Source: Hyparrhenia diplandra
Taxonomy: Eukaryota > Streptophyta > Magnoliopsida > Poales > Poaceae
Length of the DNA: 64,000 nucleotides
NCBI GenBank assembly: GCA_015847255.1
Contig: JADLZK010011568.1
Span: forward strand, 310,001-374,000
Direction of reading: 5' to 3'
In this document: in pieces, positions 23,446-35,663 of the stretch
How the letters are laid out: each line of letters starts with the position of its first letter
Position numbering within the stretch: position 1 is the first letter of the stretch
Made by a program: the position numbers and the translations under genes
Notes under the pieces: generated by a model
Databases searched by the model: none
The model's input: only the letters and a program-made list of their open reading frames with translations
What the model was told of the DNA's origin: nothing

Positions 23446-25650
23446 TGACTAGCAGGGAGGGATACGTATGGTGTTGTTGCCTACTTTGTCTTACAATCAT
23501 CAATTGCTTGACTATTGTTTGCAAGCAAAAAGATGTCTCATCTGTTTAGGCCAGACAGTTTCAGCTGCTTGTATCAGTATCAGCTGTGAGTCCGTCCTTA
23601 GATTTACATTGAATTTAGATGTGTTCATTTGTGCAATTGGTATATACTTACTGTGCTGTTTGATCCGGTCACACAATTTATTTGCTGGGAGGGCAAAAAT
23701 GTGCCTTTTCTTTACTATTTTTTGGGGGTTTGGGCATGGAAGTAGTAGTTCTTAGCATTGAACGCTTATAGTTATTTCAAGTAAATAAAATGTAAAATCC
23801 ACTGGAGGTGGAATCTATCTACATGGAGTCAATTAAAAAAAACGTCAGTCAGGCTCACACCACCAGCACCCGCTACCTGGCAGCCCTTGCTGCTGCTCCC
23901 GGCTTGCTCAGTTGCTCGTGCCGCTGCCCCGTTTGCCCAACCCAGAAGCACGACAATTGGGGTCGGAGCCGTTTCTTCATTTTGCTAGAGTCGGATGAAC
24001 CCATATCTACCAGGCATATTCTCCATCCAAACACAAGCTATGACTTCCCCTGTTCGTTTTGCTGAAATTTGGCTTATGTTGCTGCTTATTTCACGTAGAA
24101 CAAGCATGATGTATGTCCCATCTGATCCATGCCAAGCTTGATTCAGAACCGCAGTTTAATATACTTGGTAACAATTCCAGTGGATTAAACAAACCAAGTG
24201 GTACCAAAGATGTCCTTTATGTTATTTTGGAGAAGCGAAAGCTAAAGTGTCCCCCCTAATGTACTGCAGGTAAAAATATTAACTAGTATAATCTCTCTTA
24301 GGATTGAATCATGCAACATGAAACACAACGGCATTGCAGTGGACACATATGACGTATCAAAACAGATTTCCCTTCGACCTATTAAAACGAATACTCTTCT
24401 ACAACAAGAATGATATGGCTTGCGATACTGTGAATGACATATAGCAGCTTAGAGTTCAGACAAGGCTACTAGTTCAGTCAGTCAGAGCTGTATCATCACC
24501 AAACCTTCGACAATTTTCAACTTGAGACATCAGGCTATTGGATATGACTTGTGTCGATTCAAACTCCATGAATAAATCCAAAAGAAACGGCAGTTACTGT
24601 GCAGAAAATTGGCTATGACTCAAACCTTTTATGATTGAAAGGAAACGGCAAGAGCTCTGCCCATTCATTAAGGAGAAAGAAAGTTTATGTACAGAGTACA
24701 ACAAGTTAGCACTTATGATACAAGGCTATATATTTACACTGCCACCATACATGTCATTCCATAATCCAAAACCAATGAAGACAATGAGTTCTCAGCTCAA
24801 AAATTAAAACTGACACACTGCATAATCATTATTACCTCAATGAGTCAAAACCTTTCTATGTAATAAATGAGAACGATTAGTACAGAATAGAAGAGCCTAC
24901 TCTGTTATGAATGAATATTGCCATGAATATCACGCAATGTATCATTAAATAAATGGATCATCTAGAAGCAACCTTTCATAAACTTGGGTTCATTTTTGAG
25001 AAAACTGCACTGATTTATCTGAGAAAACATTTCTCATAGAACAAGCTTGCTGTATGTATTGTGCATCTGAGTGGTCAACTGTTGCATACTATTGAACAAA
25101 ACGGAGGTAACACAAGGAAGAAATCACATGCCAGCCATATACAGAGCTCAACGATCCTAGTTGACTAGTGTAGTGCACTCAGCACAAGATTTACCAAAAG
25201 TCCCAACAAAAAGCTAGAGGTGAAAAAACAATACCACCAATATAGTACCATCTGAACCATGCGAAGCCTGATTCAGAGTAATCATACTTCGTAACAATTC
25301 CAGACTTTCCAGTGTATTAACAAATCAAGTGGTACCAAATATGTTCTCCATGTCACCAGCATACATAAGCATTAATAGACTCCTACAGTCTCTCAGTTTG
25401 AAGGAGAACTGAAAGCTACCCTAATGTACTGCAGGTAAAAAAAGTATTAAGGAAGTGTGCACCCTAATCACATCCACAGAGTCACATCCACATGCAGATG
25501 GAGGCGTAATAACATAAATTCATGAGGAAACGAGATGCCATTTGAGGGAATATATATATCCATTTACTGATGCTGATACTGCATATATAGCATGTGTCCA
25601 TGGACAAACCAAAACATCAAATCAGGGGACAACATTACTATAGTATTGCT
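23446..25650. repeat. Duplicated block B (P2 3' flank to F-box 3' flank)
   Basis: Almost identical, apart from small indels, to 48632-50850 and homologous to block A. It starts with the PCNA 3' region and contains a truncated copy of the intron that follows the MEPTD exons (about 23750-23840) without the exon itself. It includes the Helitron 2 empty site at 24831/24832. No intact gene. Confidence 0.85.
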
Positions 25651-25735
25651 CATATAAATGTCCCAGCATCCAGATTGATTGGTGACAGAGTATTTATGAG
25701 CTTATTATTTGAACAATATACTTTTCTTCCATACA

Positions 25736-25850
25736 CAGGGCGCTCCGCCCACTCATCGAAGTCAGGGCAATCATCATCTGTGTAGCGAACTGATTTAGCA
25801 GCCCCCTGCACAGCTCTTGAAGAAATACGAGAACACTTTTCAATAACCAC
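25736..25850 (-). pseudogene. F-box/LRR C-terminal relic R1
   Basis: Reads VIEKCSRISSRAVQGAAKSV and then DDDCPDFDEWAERPVYGRK, matching the last about 40 codons of F1-F3. It is followed on the plus strand by the usual F-box 3' flank. It is a truncated duplicate without its own start or F-box. Confidence 0.8.
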
Positions 25851-26756
25851 ACATATGACATATCAAAACAGATTTCCTTTCGACCTATTAAAACTAATAC
25901 TCTCCTACAACAAGAAGGATATGGTTTGCGATACTATGAATGACATATAGCAGCTTAGAGTTCAGACAAGGCTGGTAAGTTCAGTCAGAGTTGTTTCATC
26001 ACCAAACCTTCGACGATGTTCAAGTTGAGACATCAGGCTATTGGCTATGACTTGTGTTGATTCAAACTCCATGAATAAATCCAAAAGAAACGACAGTTAT
26101 TGTGCAGATAATTGGCTACGACTTAAACTCTAATCACAAAAAGTTAGCACTTAGCAGACAAGACTATTTGCACTCTGTCACCCTACATGTCAGTCCATAA
26201 TCCACAACCAATGAAGATAATGAGTTCTCAGCTCAGAAAGTTAAAATGGGCACACTGCATAATCTTTTTTTTTACACAATGGCAGGATCTCTGCCTTTCA
26301 ATTATTACCTCAATGAGTCAAAAACCCTTCTATGTAATAATCTACTACTATAAATGAGAACGAATAGTACAGAATAGAAGTGAGGCAGCAGATCTTCTAG
26401 ATAATTCTAGGAAACCGAGTTTGCTCTCATGCGTATTAGTTTGGTTGTCCCAGCATCCAGATTGATTGGTGACAGAATCTATGAGCTTATTATTTGGACT
26501 TTGGGCTTTAGTAGGGAATCATATATTACTAACCAGGAAATATTGGGAGTACATCTTTGCAGATTTGGAAAGGATAAAAGATGGCTGAAAGACATAAGAA
26601 ACACTCTACTAGTTGCAGCAAACATCTCAGGTCACTTATTAATGGCTACCACTCTATAGCTCATGATTACACGCTAAGATAACACACAACAGTGAAAAGA
26701 TGAACCTCACACAGGTTGAAAAATACGATGCAACAGAACAGAGCGGCAGGACCCTA
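25851..26756. repeat. F-box 3' flank repeat
   Basis: A second copy of the block sequence (ACATATCAAAACAGATTTCC to CTCAATGAGTC), followed by the 3' region of F1. It contains a LINE-like remnant near 26270-26305 and a 76-codon open frame at 26429-26656 that is repeated identically at 51621-51851. I regard that frame as chance. Confidence 0.65.
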
Positions 26757-28386
26757 CTAATACGTTCTTCCGTACACACGGCGCTGCAACCACTCATTGT
26801 AATCAGGGCAATCATCATTCGTGTAGCTTAACTGATTTAGCAGCCCCTCCACAGCTCTTGAAGAAATCCGAAAACATTTTTCAATAACCAGAGACTCTAA
26901 CTTCCTAGCACGAACAACCTCACCCAATCCATCATCAGTCAAATCATCACAATGCCCTAGTGTGAGATTAATCAAACATGGGCAACATGCAAGGAGGCGA
27001 TACCCAGCATCCGTTACCGCAACGCAGTGGACAAGCTTCAGTGACTCCAGGAATCGTGCACGTGAGAGGGCCTTCATCCCCTCATCATTAAAAATGTCGG
27101 CATCACCGAAAGTGATAGATGACGAATTGGACAAGACTGAATGAGCATAACAAGACCCTCCTGTGTGAAACCTATTTCGGGCCAATCAGGATCAGTTGCA
27201 AAAAGGTAAGCTCGAAAAGACTGAAGCATAGGACAGCTGAGGGCTAGGGCCTTAAGGGTGTCATTCGTCAATGATGTCCTGTAAGGTGGACAATGCTGAG
27301 GCTTCATCATAAGTGAGATGCTTCTAAGGTTTCTGTTGTTGTGGGCAAGTGTAACCATGTCATTGTCAGTTACACCAAAAACATAGTAAAGGCAAAGGTT
27401 CTTTAATGCTTTGCACTTGGTCAAGAGACAACAAAGTCCTATTTCAGGCTCCGTTGAGATTCGCGCCAAAGTCAAATTTTTCAGACTATCACAAGAGAAT
27501 TCATATTTGTCCTGGTTCTGTCCCCTGTTTGAAGGATCAAGAGGACCATCTGCTTGTGGCAAATGATGGGACTGAAACTCAAAGTTGTGGAGCTTCATCC
27601 ATCCTGGACCAAACATTAGGAGGTCAAGCTGGCTGATCCGCTCACAGTTCTCTACTACAAGGTCTGTCAATGATCCAACTCTTCCAAGGTACTCCAGCCA
27701 CTCCATAGCACCAATTCTTTTTTAGAATAATCCATAGAACCAAATTGCTCGCAGTCAGTAGAGATACGATCAAATTTATTAGCACCAACTTTCTTGCAGC
27801 AGATAAGGTGGACAGAAGATAGACTGATGCAACCAACAGCCACCAAGAATCTATCAGCACCAATTCTCTTGCAGCAGATAAGGTGCAGAGAAGATAGACT
27901 GATGCAACCAACAGCCACCAAGAAAAGCCCAAATGAAGTTACTGCAGGCAATGCGATCAATCTGAGTGACACCAACTTCTTGAAGCGTGCTATAAAATCA
28001 AGCCCCGAGTCATTAATATATGAACAGGAGTTTAAGGTGAGATCAGCCAGCGAGGGGCAACCAGATGAAAGCAATTGGAGGCCATAGTTGTCTAACTGCA
28101 TCCCATTGCTTTGTGTCCAACCAGAGTAATTGAATTCCACTTTGCACAAATTGGGAAACCGGGAGCACAGTGATTCCAAGGCTGGTGTCACAGGGAGAAC
28201 TCCACAGCCAACATAAATAGAATCCCTTAACTCTGCCTCAATGGTATAGAGACGCTTGGATACAAGGGAAAGAGAATTAAGATCGCTTGTCCTGGTAAGC
28301 CCCTTGATGATCTTTCCAAGCAGTTCCTCAGGGAGATCTTCCAGTGAATCAGTCCTGGTATAGAGACGCTTCATTGTCAACCTCAA
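26757..28386 (-). pseudogene. F-box/LRR protein gene F1, frameshifted
   Basis: F-box proteins with LRRs act as substrate receptors of SCF E3 ubiquitin ligases. The F-box lies near residues 15-55 (EDLPEELLGKIIKGL, then SLSLVSKRLYTIEAELR). It is followed by repeated LRR units of the LxxLxLxxC type (CPSLADLTLNSC, HLICCKRIG, LEYLGRVGSLTDLVVENC, CLINLTLGHCDDLTDDGL), ending RRVYGRTY. Start ATG at 28386; a second in-frame ATG (MKRLYTRTDSLEDL) lies 4 codons on. One LRR unit (FLVAVGCISLSSLHLICCK) is duplicated in tandem here and in F2 but not in F3. Frameshifts near 27720 and 27110, plus compensated changes near 26835 and 27210, break the about 530-codon frame. A noncoding first exon lies upstream at 29027-29345. 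Confidence 0.85.
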
Positions 28387-29026
28387 GGTTCAATAGGTAT
28401 TCACAGTGCTAGACTGAAATGAATCAGAAGAGAAAATTAGAATGAAGCATATGAAGATAATGAAATCGTAGCAGTTCAGTTAATCAAGACGCACATATAT
28501 ATAGTGAGATTTCATCAAAAAAAATAAAGCATCCTTCATCCAAAAGCATACATATAAATCCTGAAGGTACTTTTTACATCTATTAACAATCTGTCGTAAG
28601 CAACTTCCCATTGCTATTATTGTTTTATATAGGACCATATTCACTTTCCATGTTTCTGTTCCCCAAAACACTTTTGGTTCATACATATAGAATCAGTATC
28701 TAAAAAAACATAACTAAATGAATGAACTCCCAAAAAAAAGTTAAAATGACTTATAATTTGGAACGTAGGGAGTACTTATTAAAGCCCATAATCGCTGCGT
28801 GAACAGATACTAGTACGACATAAGTAACAACTACACCAAACCATCAAGCCTCAGCGTTCTAGAAAATAACAAGAAACCTTATCCTTTTCTATGGTCTGAT
28901 TTCATTCACAGAAACAAATCTCAAACAAACAACAAGTTTATAGCAAGTGCTCACTGCCCTATCCAAACCCTAACTAATAGCTAACTATAAAAAGATTTGG
29001 GAGGTTTTGGAAGGCCTAGTGCTCAC
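28387..29026 (-). other. 5' UTR intron of F1
   Basis: On the minus strand a donor GTGAGC (plus 29021-29026) leads to an acceptor TTCATTTCAG just upstream of TCTAGCACTG (about plus 28405-28415). The same layout is kept in F2 and F3. It contains AT-rich sequence only. Confidence 0.6.
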
Positions 29027-29345
29027 CACACACACGCGGTTCGAGGCCCGGAGCACCCAGCGGCCGGCACCGGCGGCCAGCGACGTGTAGCTTGCAGCCG
29101 TGCCTGGCTCGGCACCGGCGGACTCCTCACCGACCTGGCGGAGCCGACAGGGACAGACAGGGCGGGCGTCGGCAGCCAATGGGGAGGGGCCGGCCGTGGC
29201 GGGGTCACCGAACACGGGATGAATGCCGGTCGCTCGCTCGGTCGCGACCTCGCCCCTTCGCGCGGCGCCGCCTCCTGCTTCGTGTCGGGGACAGTAGGGC
29301 TCAGATTTCCGGCGGCTGCTCGAGAGAACGATGCGCAACAAACAT
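29027..29345 (-). other. Noncoding first exon and promoter-proximal region of F1
   Basis: GC-rich segment conserved at 54178-54395 and 58556-58870, each ending at GTGTG/GTGAGCACTAG on the minus strand. The copies vary by indels not in multiples of three, so it is untranslated. Open frames seen on the plus strand are shadows. Confidence 0.6.
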
Positions 29346-29367
29346 GAGGGGACAAATTTTATTTTCA

Positions 29368-29435
29368 TGGGCCTGCTCGCTACTACTTTCGGCCTTGTCT
29401 TGGCTCCGAAACAGGCCTGTTTCCATTCCTGGGCC
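29368..29435 (-). promoter_or_regulatory. Site II-type (TGGGCC) motifs upstream of F1
   Basis: TGGGCC occurs at 29368-29373 and 29430-29435, just upstream of the noncoding first exon. Matching motifs sit at 58893-58898 and 58959-58964 (F3) and 54407-54412 (F2). TGGGCC/T motifs are known plant promoter elements of housekeeping and proliferation genes. Activity here is inferred from position and conservation. Confidence 0.4.
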
Positions 29436-29544
29436 TTTCGTAATAAAAGGTGAAGTGTGTAATGGTTGATTTTTTTAATCTCAAATTTAGACGAACCAAC
29501 CATTGTTGGATTACTAATTTTCTATACAGTGTTCATTGTGTTTA

Positions 29545-29944
29545 CTGATTCCTTGCTAACATAGTGCAGTACGTAGTGATTAATTAACTAGTTCCCAGAC
29601 CAAATCCTGGCTTCAACTCAGTGTTCCTTTCTTCATGGAGATTATAGTCACTATGTGTTGGTCTTTATGGTTGTTGCGCAATGATGTCATCTTCAAATCA
29701 GCCTCATTCTATTTCAAGATGCAAGGTTTGTTTCAAAAAAGATTTTGCACTGCTTATGCTTCGAGAAGAGAAAAAAAAGAAACACCTTCGAAGATTAGAC
29801 TTATGGATTAGTTCCCACTTGCAACTCTGTAGATTTTCTTTTTGACTTTTTGTATCTTGAACCTTGGTTGTAAGTTTTGTTTTTGTTAATTTTATTAATA
29901 AAATCTCAGTAGGGGTGGGGTTCCCCTCCTGTTTCATAAAAAAA
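29545..29944 (+). mobile_element. 5'-truncated LINE with ORF2 C-terminus
   Basis: The plus strand reads CWSLWLLRNDVIFKSASF and ends in a stop (29808-29810), matching the C-terminal WxLWxxRNDxxF region of grass L1-type ORF2. It is followed by a 3' end AATAAAATCTCAGTAGGGG and an A tail at 29938-29944. F3/FBA2 has no counterpart at 59050, so it is an insertion in this copy. The 5' boundary is approximate. Confidence 0.75.
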
Positions 29945-30164
29945 CAAAACCTGGCAGGCACCCACAAGAAGAGTCGATGCATCTGCGACAGAAGTCTCCT
30001 CAACAAGCCGAGAAAGGAATACATCGTCGTCATCAACTGCAAATGATTCACTGGATTCACATCAATTATATGTTGTGCAAAGGAAATCGACTGACACCGG
30101 TTATTAGCAGGGCACTCCTGTTCTGCACACAAACTGTAATGCAGCGTCGGAGCAACTGAAGCTT
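29945..30164. other. Spacer of unknown origin
   Basis: Short unassigned sequence between two LINE insertions. No gene seen. Confidence 0.4.
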
Positions 30165-30179
30165 AGGACTTGGCCGTGC

Positions 30180-33100
30180 GGACCGTTGGGGCGAGAGCGC
30201 TCGGCGCCGACGCCCGCTAGGGCGCATGGCGCCCGCCGCCCGCCGCCGCCCCCACCCCACGCGGCCTCCTCCTCCCTACCCATCCCTCCTCCTCCCCCAC
30301 TTCTCCGGCGCCCGGCGCCCAGCCTCGGCTCGCCCATCGGCCGCCGCCCGCTTCCGCGGGCAGCCGGCGCCATGCCCGACGGGGAGGCACCGTTTTCCTC
30401 GCCGGCCTCGGGTTTCGTAGCCCCCGCCAGCCGCCGCTGAAGTCGTGGTCCGGCCAGGGGACTCGTGCATCCGCTGGCGGTGGAGATCCGCGTCGCCGCC
30501 GGTGGGGCTTCCGACCCGCAGCGTCCTTTCCCTCCGCCACGACGGACCTCCCGCGCGCAGCCTTCGCGAAGCGCAACTTTCGTCGCCGCCGCCGGGTCGC
30601 ACAAATAAGCTGTGGGCCGTCGTGACCGTTGGGGCGTCGGCGGCGACCGGTCCCCCTCCCACGCACGACGCCGGCACTCCTTGTCTTCTCCCCGCCGCCT
30701 CCACGCCCCGGCGATGCGGGCGGGCGACCGACCTCCGCCGCCGCCTCCTCCGCCTCTCACTGCTCCAGCCGGTGGCGCGGGCCCGACGCGCCGCCTCCGC
30801 GCCGTCGGCCGCCGCCGCAACGGTCGCCTCACGCCGCGGCCGGCTCGGGATGCGGGCATCTCCGGGACGGCGGGAACCGGGCGTGGGGCGGGCCGCGGGC
30901 CCGGCTCTCCTCTTGGGGACCTCGACAACCTTGAGGAAGGGGAGGTCGCCGGACGCCATCGTCCAACCCGCTCGCCGAGCGGTGTTCAGCGCCGCTTTCG
31001 GCGGCTCGACGGAGTCGCCGCCGGCTACCGGGCCGCCTAAAGCCGCCACCGGGTGCGTGGGCGCGCCGTCGCCACCGCTGCCGCCGGGCGCCGCCATCGC
31101 CGCCGCCGGGGCGTTGTCCTCGCGCGACGCCGACGCCCGCCGAACACGCGATTCATCGCCGAAGCTTCGCGCCGAGCAGTGGTGGCGCTGGCGTCGCCGC
31201 TCCGATGGAGGCCTCGCGTCGAGGAAGCTCATGTCGTTCTCGTCCGGCCGTCCACACCGACCCCGTCTCCGCCTTCGCCGCCCCCCTCGCCTTCCGAGAC
31301 TACAGGTTCCCGACGCGCCACGCCCGTCGGGGTGGCCATCTCCCCTACCCTCCGCTGGTAGACCCAAGGGTATGCGGACGGACGCCTCCTTCTCCGACCG
31401 CTCGGACAACGAGGAGGAGTTTGTCGAGCCGGAGGCCCCCTACGCCGTCGGCGGGCGCTGGGCCGTCTATCCCCCGCTCGCCGGGCGTTCTCGACTCGTC
31501 GTGAGCCGCGCGGGAGGGTCCGGTGAAGCCCCCGCCCGGTCGGCATGGACGATGCCCGCGGGCGCCGGATCCTCCCGTTCCGGGCGCAAACGGTGTCGCC
31601 ATCGAGTGAAGCCACCTTCGGCCCGTTGTCGCCCCCATGGCTCGTGCCGCCCCACGAGGCTCGGCCCTAAGCCGACAGCGCGTCACCGCCCACCAACGGC
31701 TTGACGCGCCGACCTCGCCCCGTCGGGTCGCGGCGGGACGGCTCCCCGCTCTCCTCCGCCTTCAACGCCCATCGACGACGACGACGGCTTCACTCTCGTC
31801 CGGAGGCGCGCGGCGGACGGCGGGCGCGCCTCGCCCATCTCTTGTCGCCGACGGCCTGTTCTATCATCCTCGTCGGGCTATGCTTCAATTGCTTGGTCGG
31901 GGGACACGTTGTCGCCGGTTGCTCAGCTCGCCCCGTTGCCTCATCCGCCTCAAGACGCGAGGCACAAGGCTTAAGACTTGCATGCATCGCCGCCACCGTC
32001 CGCCACACAGACTCCTTCCCCGAGCGGGGTGCCGGAGCTCGTTGCCAAGCCCCGGAGCCTTCACACCATGCTCCGATCGCTAGGCCGTATCCAACCGTGT
32101 ACGAGACCAAGCTTCCCGGGCGTGGCCGGGTCGCCGACACCTACCTTCCGCCGTCCGCCCGGATCCTATGTCGGATCACTTCGCCCTCGGCCCTTCCGCG
32201 GGCCGGGATTGGCATCAGCCATCGCTACGGTGGACAACGACGACACGCTCGAAGACCGCTGTATTTGGACTCGCTTGTGGGAGAGGTCCCGCCATTTCGA
32301 GTGGACCCGATGATCGACGAGCTCGCGGCCTCCTCGTCACGCCACCGCCCACCTCGCGCCACTCCGACCTACGTAGCCCGAGTCACCTTCTCCTCCCGAC
32401 GACAGGGCCGCCTTGTGCTCATGAGAACTCCGCCCGTCACCGTCGCGCCGAGCTTCATGGGGGCGTCATCATGGAGACTACGGCCGTTGACTACGTTGGT
32501 CGGGTCACACCCTGCATTCCACCTCCCCTCCTCCCACTCGGGCTTCCGACGGTGGCGGCGCCCAGACGCGGGCCGGGTTGCCTAGCCGTTCAAGGGCGGT
32601 GCACCAGCCCATGCCCTCGCACTCGGGCGATACTCAACAAGCGCCCATCCTTTCCACGGATGCTACTACGCCGGTCCACAACGACAGCCTTTGCACCGCA
32701 GCAGCCATGACACACGCCCTCCGGCCCGGTGCGACGATGTGCCGGTGATGGCGGTGGGGGATGCTACCCAGCCGGCAGCAAAGAACACAGCCAAGGGTCC
32801 CACCTACCGGCGTCCATTGCGGCCTTCCTCGGCTCCCCTGATGGTCCCTATCAAGGAGCCCTCGCTGTCCATGCCGGCCCGCCGCCGTCTGGTCGCGACA
32901 TCGTCCACGGATCCCGCTCCATGCGTCGAAGCTCCGCACTTGCGGCAAAGTCGGTCATCGCGATCCGCAGCCCGGCGTCGAGGCCCGCCGGCGTGATGCT
33001 CAACAAGTGGGAGGGCAGCGCGGACCATCCCCGCAACTTCGCCCGGACCCGACTCGGCGGCCAAGTTCCACGATCGCCGTCAATGAGGTGCCCTCTCCGC

Positions 33101-33380
33101 ACGAGGGGCACCGCGCGGGAGCTGTTCCCCCTGATGAAGCCCGGCTCGTGGATGGAGCCGGCCGAGGGCATCTGAGCCTGGCACCAAGAATAGTCGCACA
33201 ATAGTTTCCCCCCTTTAGTACAACTATTCCAAAGACCGCCGTTGAAGCCGGCGATTTGTGTTAGTGTGTGTGTTGCCACTACGTCTCAACGGCATCTCGC
33301 CAATGAACTAGTGGTTGTATCTCGCAAAACTCTATTTTCCCTTAATGCAAAGACGTGCAATATGCACGCCAAAAAAAAAA
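30180..33380 (+). mobile_element. LINE-like element carrying only an ORF1-type region
   Basis: A 3.2-kb GC-rich insertion with an A tail (33371-33380). It is flanked by a near-perfect duplication, AGGACTTGGCCGTGC at 30165-30179 and AGGACTTGGCGTGC at 33381-33394. The 3' end (CTTAATGCAAAGACGTGC) resembles the LINE tail at 5660-5690. Frames are broken, but one (around 31860-31910) holds a CCHC zinc knuckle C-FN-C-LVGG-H-VVAG-C, the nucleic-acid-binding signature of plant LINE ORF1/gag-like proteins. No endonuclease or reverse transcriptase was found. It could be a non-autonomous half-LINE or an internally deleted copy. Confidence 0.8.
31701..32585 (+). pseudogene. Zinc-knuckle ORF1-like frame in the LINE element
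   Basis: The longest frame containing the CCHC knuckle (GLCFNCLVGGHVVAGC, about residues 58-73 of this frame). Upstream parts of the same protein lie in other frames (for example 31371-31704 with acidic SDRSDNEEEFVEPE), and further pieces lie downstream to 33175, so the coding region is shifted in several places. The large antisense frames at 30276-31409 are composition artefacts. Confidence 0.5.
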
Positions 33381-33394
33381 AGGACTTGGCGTGC

Positions 33395-33831
33395 TATTTC
33401 AGTCGTGGCCAACCCAGTGCAGGCCCTTTTGGCACGGCTTCAAATTTGAGTTCAGAACAGAGGACATAGGTTACAAAATGAGTAGGACATAGGTTACAAA
33501 ATGGATGATCGATCAATTGAAATCAGCAGTCAGACAATTCTGTATAGGGTGGTGAAAGCGTTGGATTCTTCAGTGATTCAAATATATGGAGAGAGAACAT
33601 AAGAGGTTTGGGTGTTTGACTCAGATAGTTAGGCTTTATTGCAATATTTTTCCCGGGTAGGAGTATACATTTAGCTTCAGGTAAGTATTTGATCTACATA
33701 CGAGTTATGCAAGCACTGGTTTCCGTACGTGTCCTTGCGACTTGGCACACAAGTTTCCCTCGGCATACATAAATCTCTCTCGTCTTTCTCAGGCAGTCAA
33801 ACTGAAACGGGCAAGAACTATTGCGTTCCCA
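33395..33831. other. 5' flank of FBA1
   Basis: From about 33700 the sequence is homologous to 59095-59205 (CCCACAAGTTTCCCTCGGCAT), the 5' flank of FBA2. It includes a 21-bp tandem phrase (AGGACATAGGTTACAAAATG at about 33463 and 33485). No gene. Confidence 0.55.
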
Positions 33832-35046
33832 ATGGCAACGGCGGCGGCGGTGGATCCGGACGAGGGCACAAGGACCACTTGGCTGAGTCTCCCCACGGAC
33901 GCCTTCGTGGAGATCCTTCTGCGCCTGCCTCCGAGCACCCAACGCTGGGTCCGCCTCGTGTGCCGGCACTGGCGTGATGTCATCGACAAGCGGACGCCGC
34001 CACCAAGCAAGCCGGCGGTGCTGGCGTGCTTCACCAGCAGCAAGTCCGCCTCGGCGTACGTCATCGACGACCTCGCCACCGGTGCGTGCAGGCAGGTGTG
34101 GGCACTCAGCGCCGGCCCCGACCCCATCCCCGGCACCAGAGATAGGAGCCGCTTCGACATGGTCATGGTCGGCACGTGCAACGGACTCCTGTGCCTGTGC
34201 GACAACACCATGCCCGGCGGCGCCATCTCGCTGCTCAACCCTGTCACCCGCGAGACGCTACGCCTCCCGCTGCTGCCCGTCTCCTACCGGAACCCCTACT
34301 GCTACGGCAGCTGGAAGGCGTACGGCTTTGGCTTCCACCCCACGACGGGGCGGTACACGGTGCTGCACCTCCCGTGCCGCGCCGACGCCTCCGGTGGCTT
34401 CACGTCGCTGCTGGTGTTCACGCTGCGGTGGGCGGGGAGCGAGGACGATAGGGCATGGCCGGCGTGGCGAGACGTGCCCGTCTCCTTTCCCGGCGGTGCG
34501 ACCGCGACGTGCGACGACAACGGTGACGCCGGCCTCATCACCATCGACGGCGCCACGTACTGGATGACCAAGGACGCCGGGGAGGGTAGCGTCGTTCGAC
34601 CACGAGAACGAGCGCGTCGCGCTTGCCGCGCCGCTGCCGGTGGTGGGCGGGCGTGGCACTGGCAAACGTGCTCCGCCTGGTGGAGGTTCACGGTAGGTTG
34701 GGGCTCGCCGTGCGGCTCGACAGACGGGGCCGACGAAGACGGAGGTGTGGGTTCTCGGCCGGCAAGGGTGGAGCCGGCAGTACAACGTGCAGCTGCAGGC
34801 GGATGACCCGTGCCAGCGGCTCGCCGGCCCGCACCTCACGCATGGCGGCTACGTGCTCACCGTGAGTGCCGACGGGTACAACCTGAAGCACCTGTATGCG
34901 CACAGGATGCCCGACGGCGGCGAGGTGAGGTCGTTTCGGATCAGGGAGCAGGGAACGGTGGCGGCCTACTGCAAGGACGGCTCCCACCTCCGACCTTCGC
35001 CTATGTCGAGACCATGGAGCCGCTGAGTGTATACAAAAGGACTTGA
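33832..35046 (+). pseudogene. F-box protein gene FBA1 (F-box-associated type), frameshifted
   Basis: Substrate-receptor type F-box protein. The ATG at 33832 is chosen because FBA2 conserves it; an upstream in-frame ATG (33742) lies in noncoding-like sequence. The F-box lies around residues 16-55 (TWLSLPTDAFVEILLRLPPS, then WVRLVCRHWRDVID). An F-box-associated region follows, with the typical VGTCNGLLCLCD and AISLLNPVTRETLRLPLL, then YGFGFHPTTGRYTVLHL. About residue 250 (near 34585) the frame shifts. The rest continues in other frames (LRLVEVHGRLGLAVR, then HAGGYVLTVSADGYN-like and AYCKDGSHL), ending FAYVETMEPLSVYKRT at 35046. At least two shifts are needed, so probably a pseudogene. No introns. 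Confidence 0.8.
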
Positions 35047-35663
35047 TGGTCATAATAAGACTTTATTTGCTAGCAAATCTAGTGGATTAAACAAAAACCA
35101 AGTGGTACCAAAGATGTCCTCTATGTTATTTTGGAGGAGAAGCGAAAGCTACAGTTTGCTCCCCTAATGTACTGCAGGTAAAAATATTAAGAAAATATAA
35201 TCTATCTTAGGATTGAATCATGCAAAATGGAACAGAACGGCATTGCAGTGCACACATATGACATATCAAAACAGATTTCCTTTCGACCTATTAAAACTAA
35301 TACCCTCCCTACAACAAGAAGGATATGGTTTGCGATACTGTTGAATGACATATAGCACCTTAGAGTTCAGAAAAGGCTGGTATAAGTTCAGTCAGAGCTG
35401 TATCATCACCAAACCTTCAACGATGTTCAACTTGACACATCAGGCTATTGGCTATGACTTGTGTCGATTCAAACTCCATGAATAAATCCAAGAGAAACTG
35501 ATGTTACTGTGCAGATAATTCCCTATGACTTAAACTTTTTTAAAAAATAAAAAAGGAAACGGCAGGAGCTCTGCCCATTCATTTTAACGAGAAAGAAAGT
35601 TTATGTACAGAGTACAACAAGTTAGCACTTAGGAGACAAGGCGATATATTTACACTCTGACTC
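35047..35663. repeat. Duplicated block fragment downstream of FBA1
   Basis: Homologous to 24160-24760 and 49370-49960 (TCTAGTGGATTAAAC onwards). It links superblock I to superblock II. No gene. Confidence 0.75.

Noticed and set aside
26429..26659. 76-codon frame repeated identically at 51621-51851
   Set aside because: Identity reflects recent block duplication rather than selection; it lies in the 3' flank of the F-box genes.
28997..29347. Plus-strand open frames over the F-box upstream GC region (also 54148 and 58535)
   Set aside because: Copies differ by indels not in multiples of three and the segment ends at a minus-strand splice donor, so it is better read as a noncoding first exon.
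30276..31409. 377-codon minus-strand open frame
   Set aside because: Arg/Gly-rich shadow in very GC-rich DNA. The plus-strand zinc knuckle, A tail and target duplication show the real orientation is plus.
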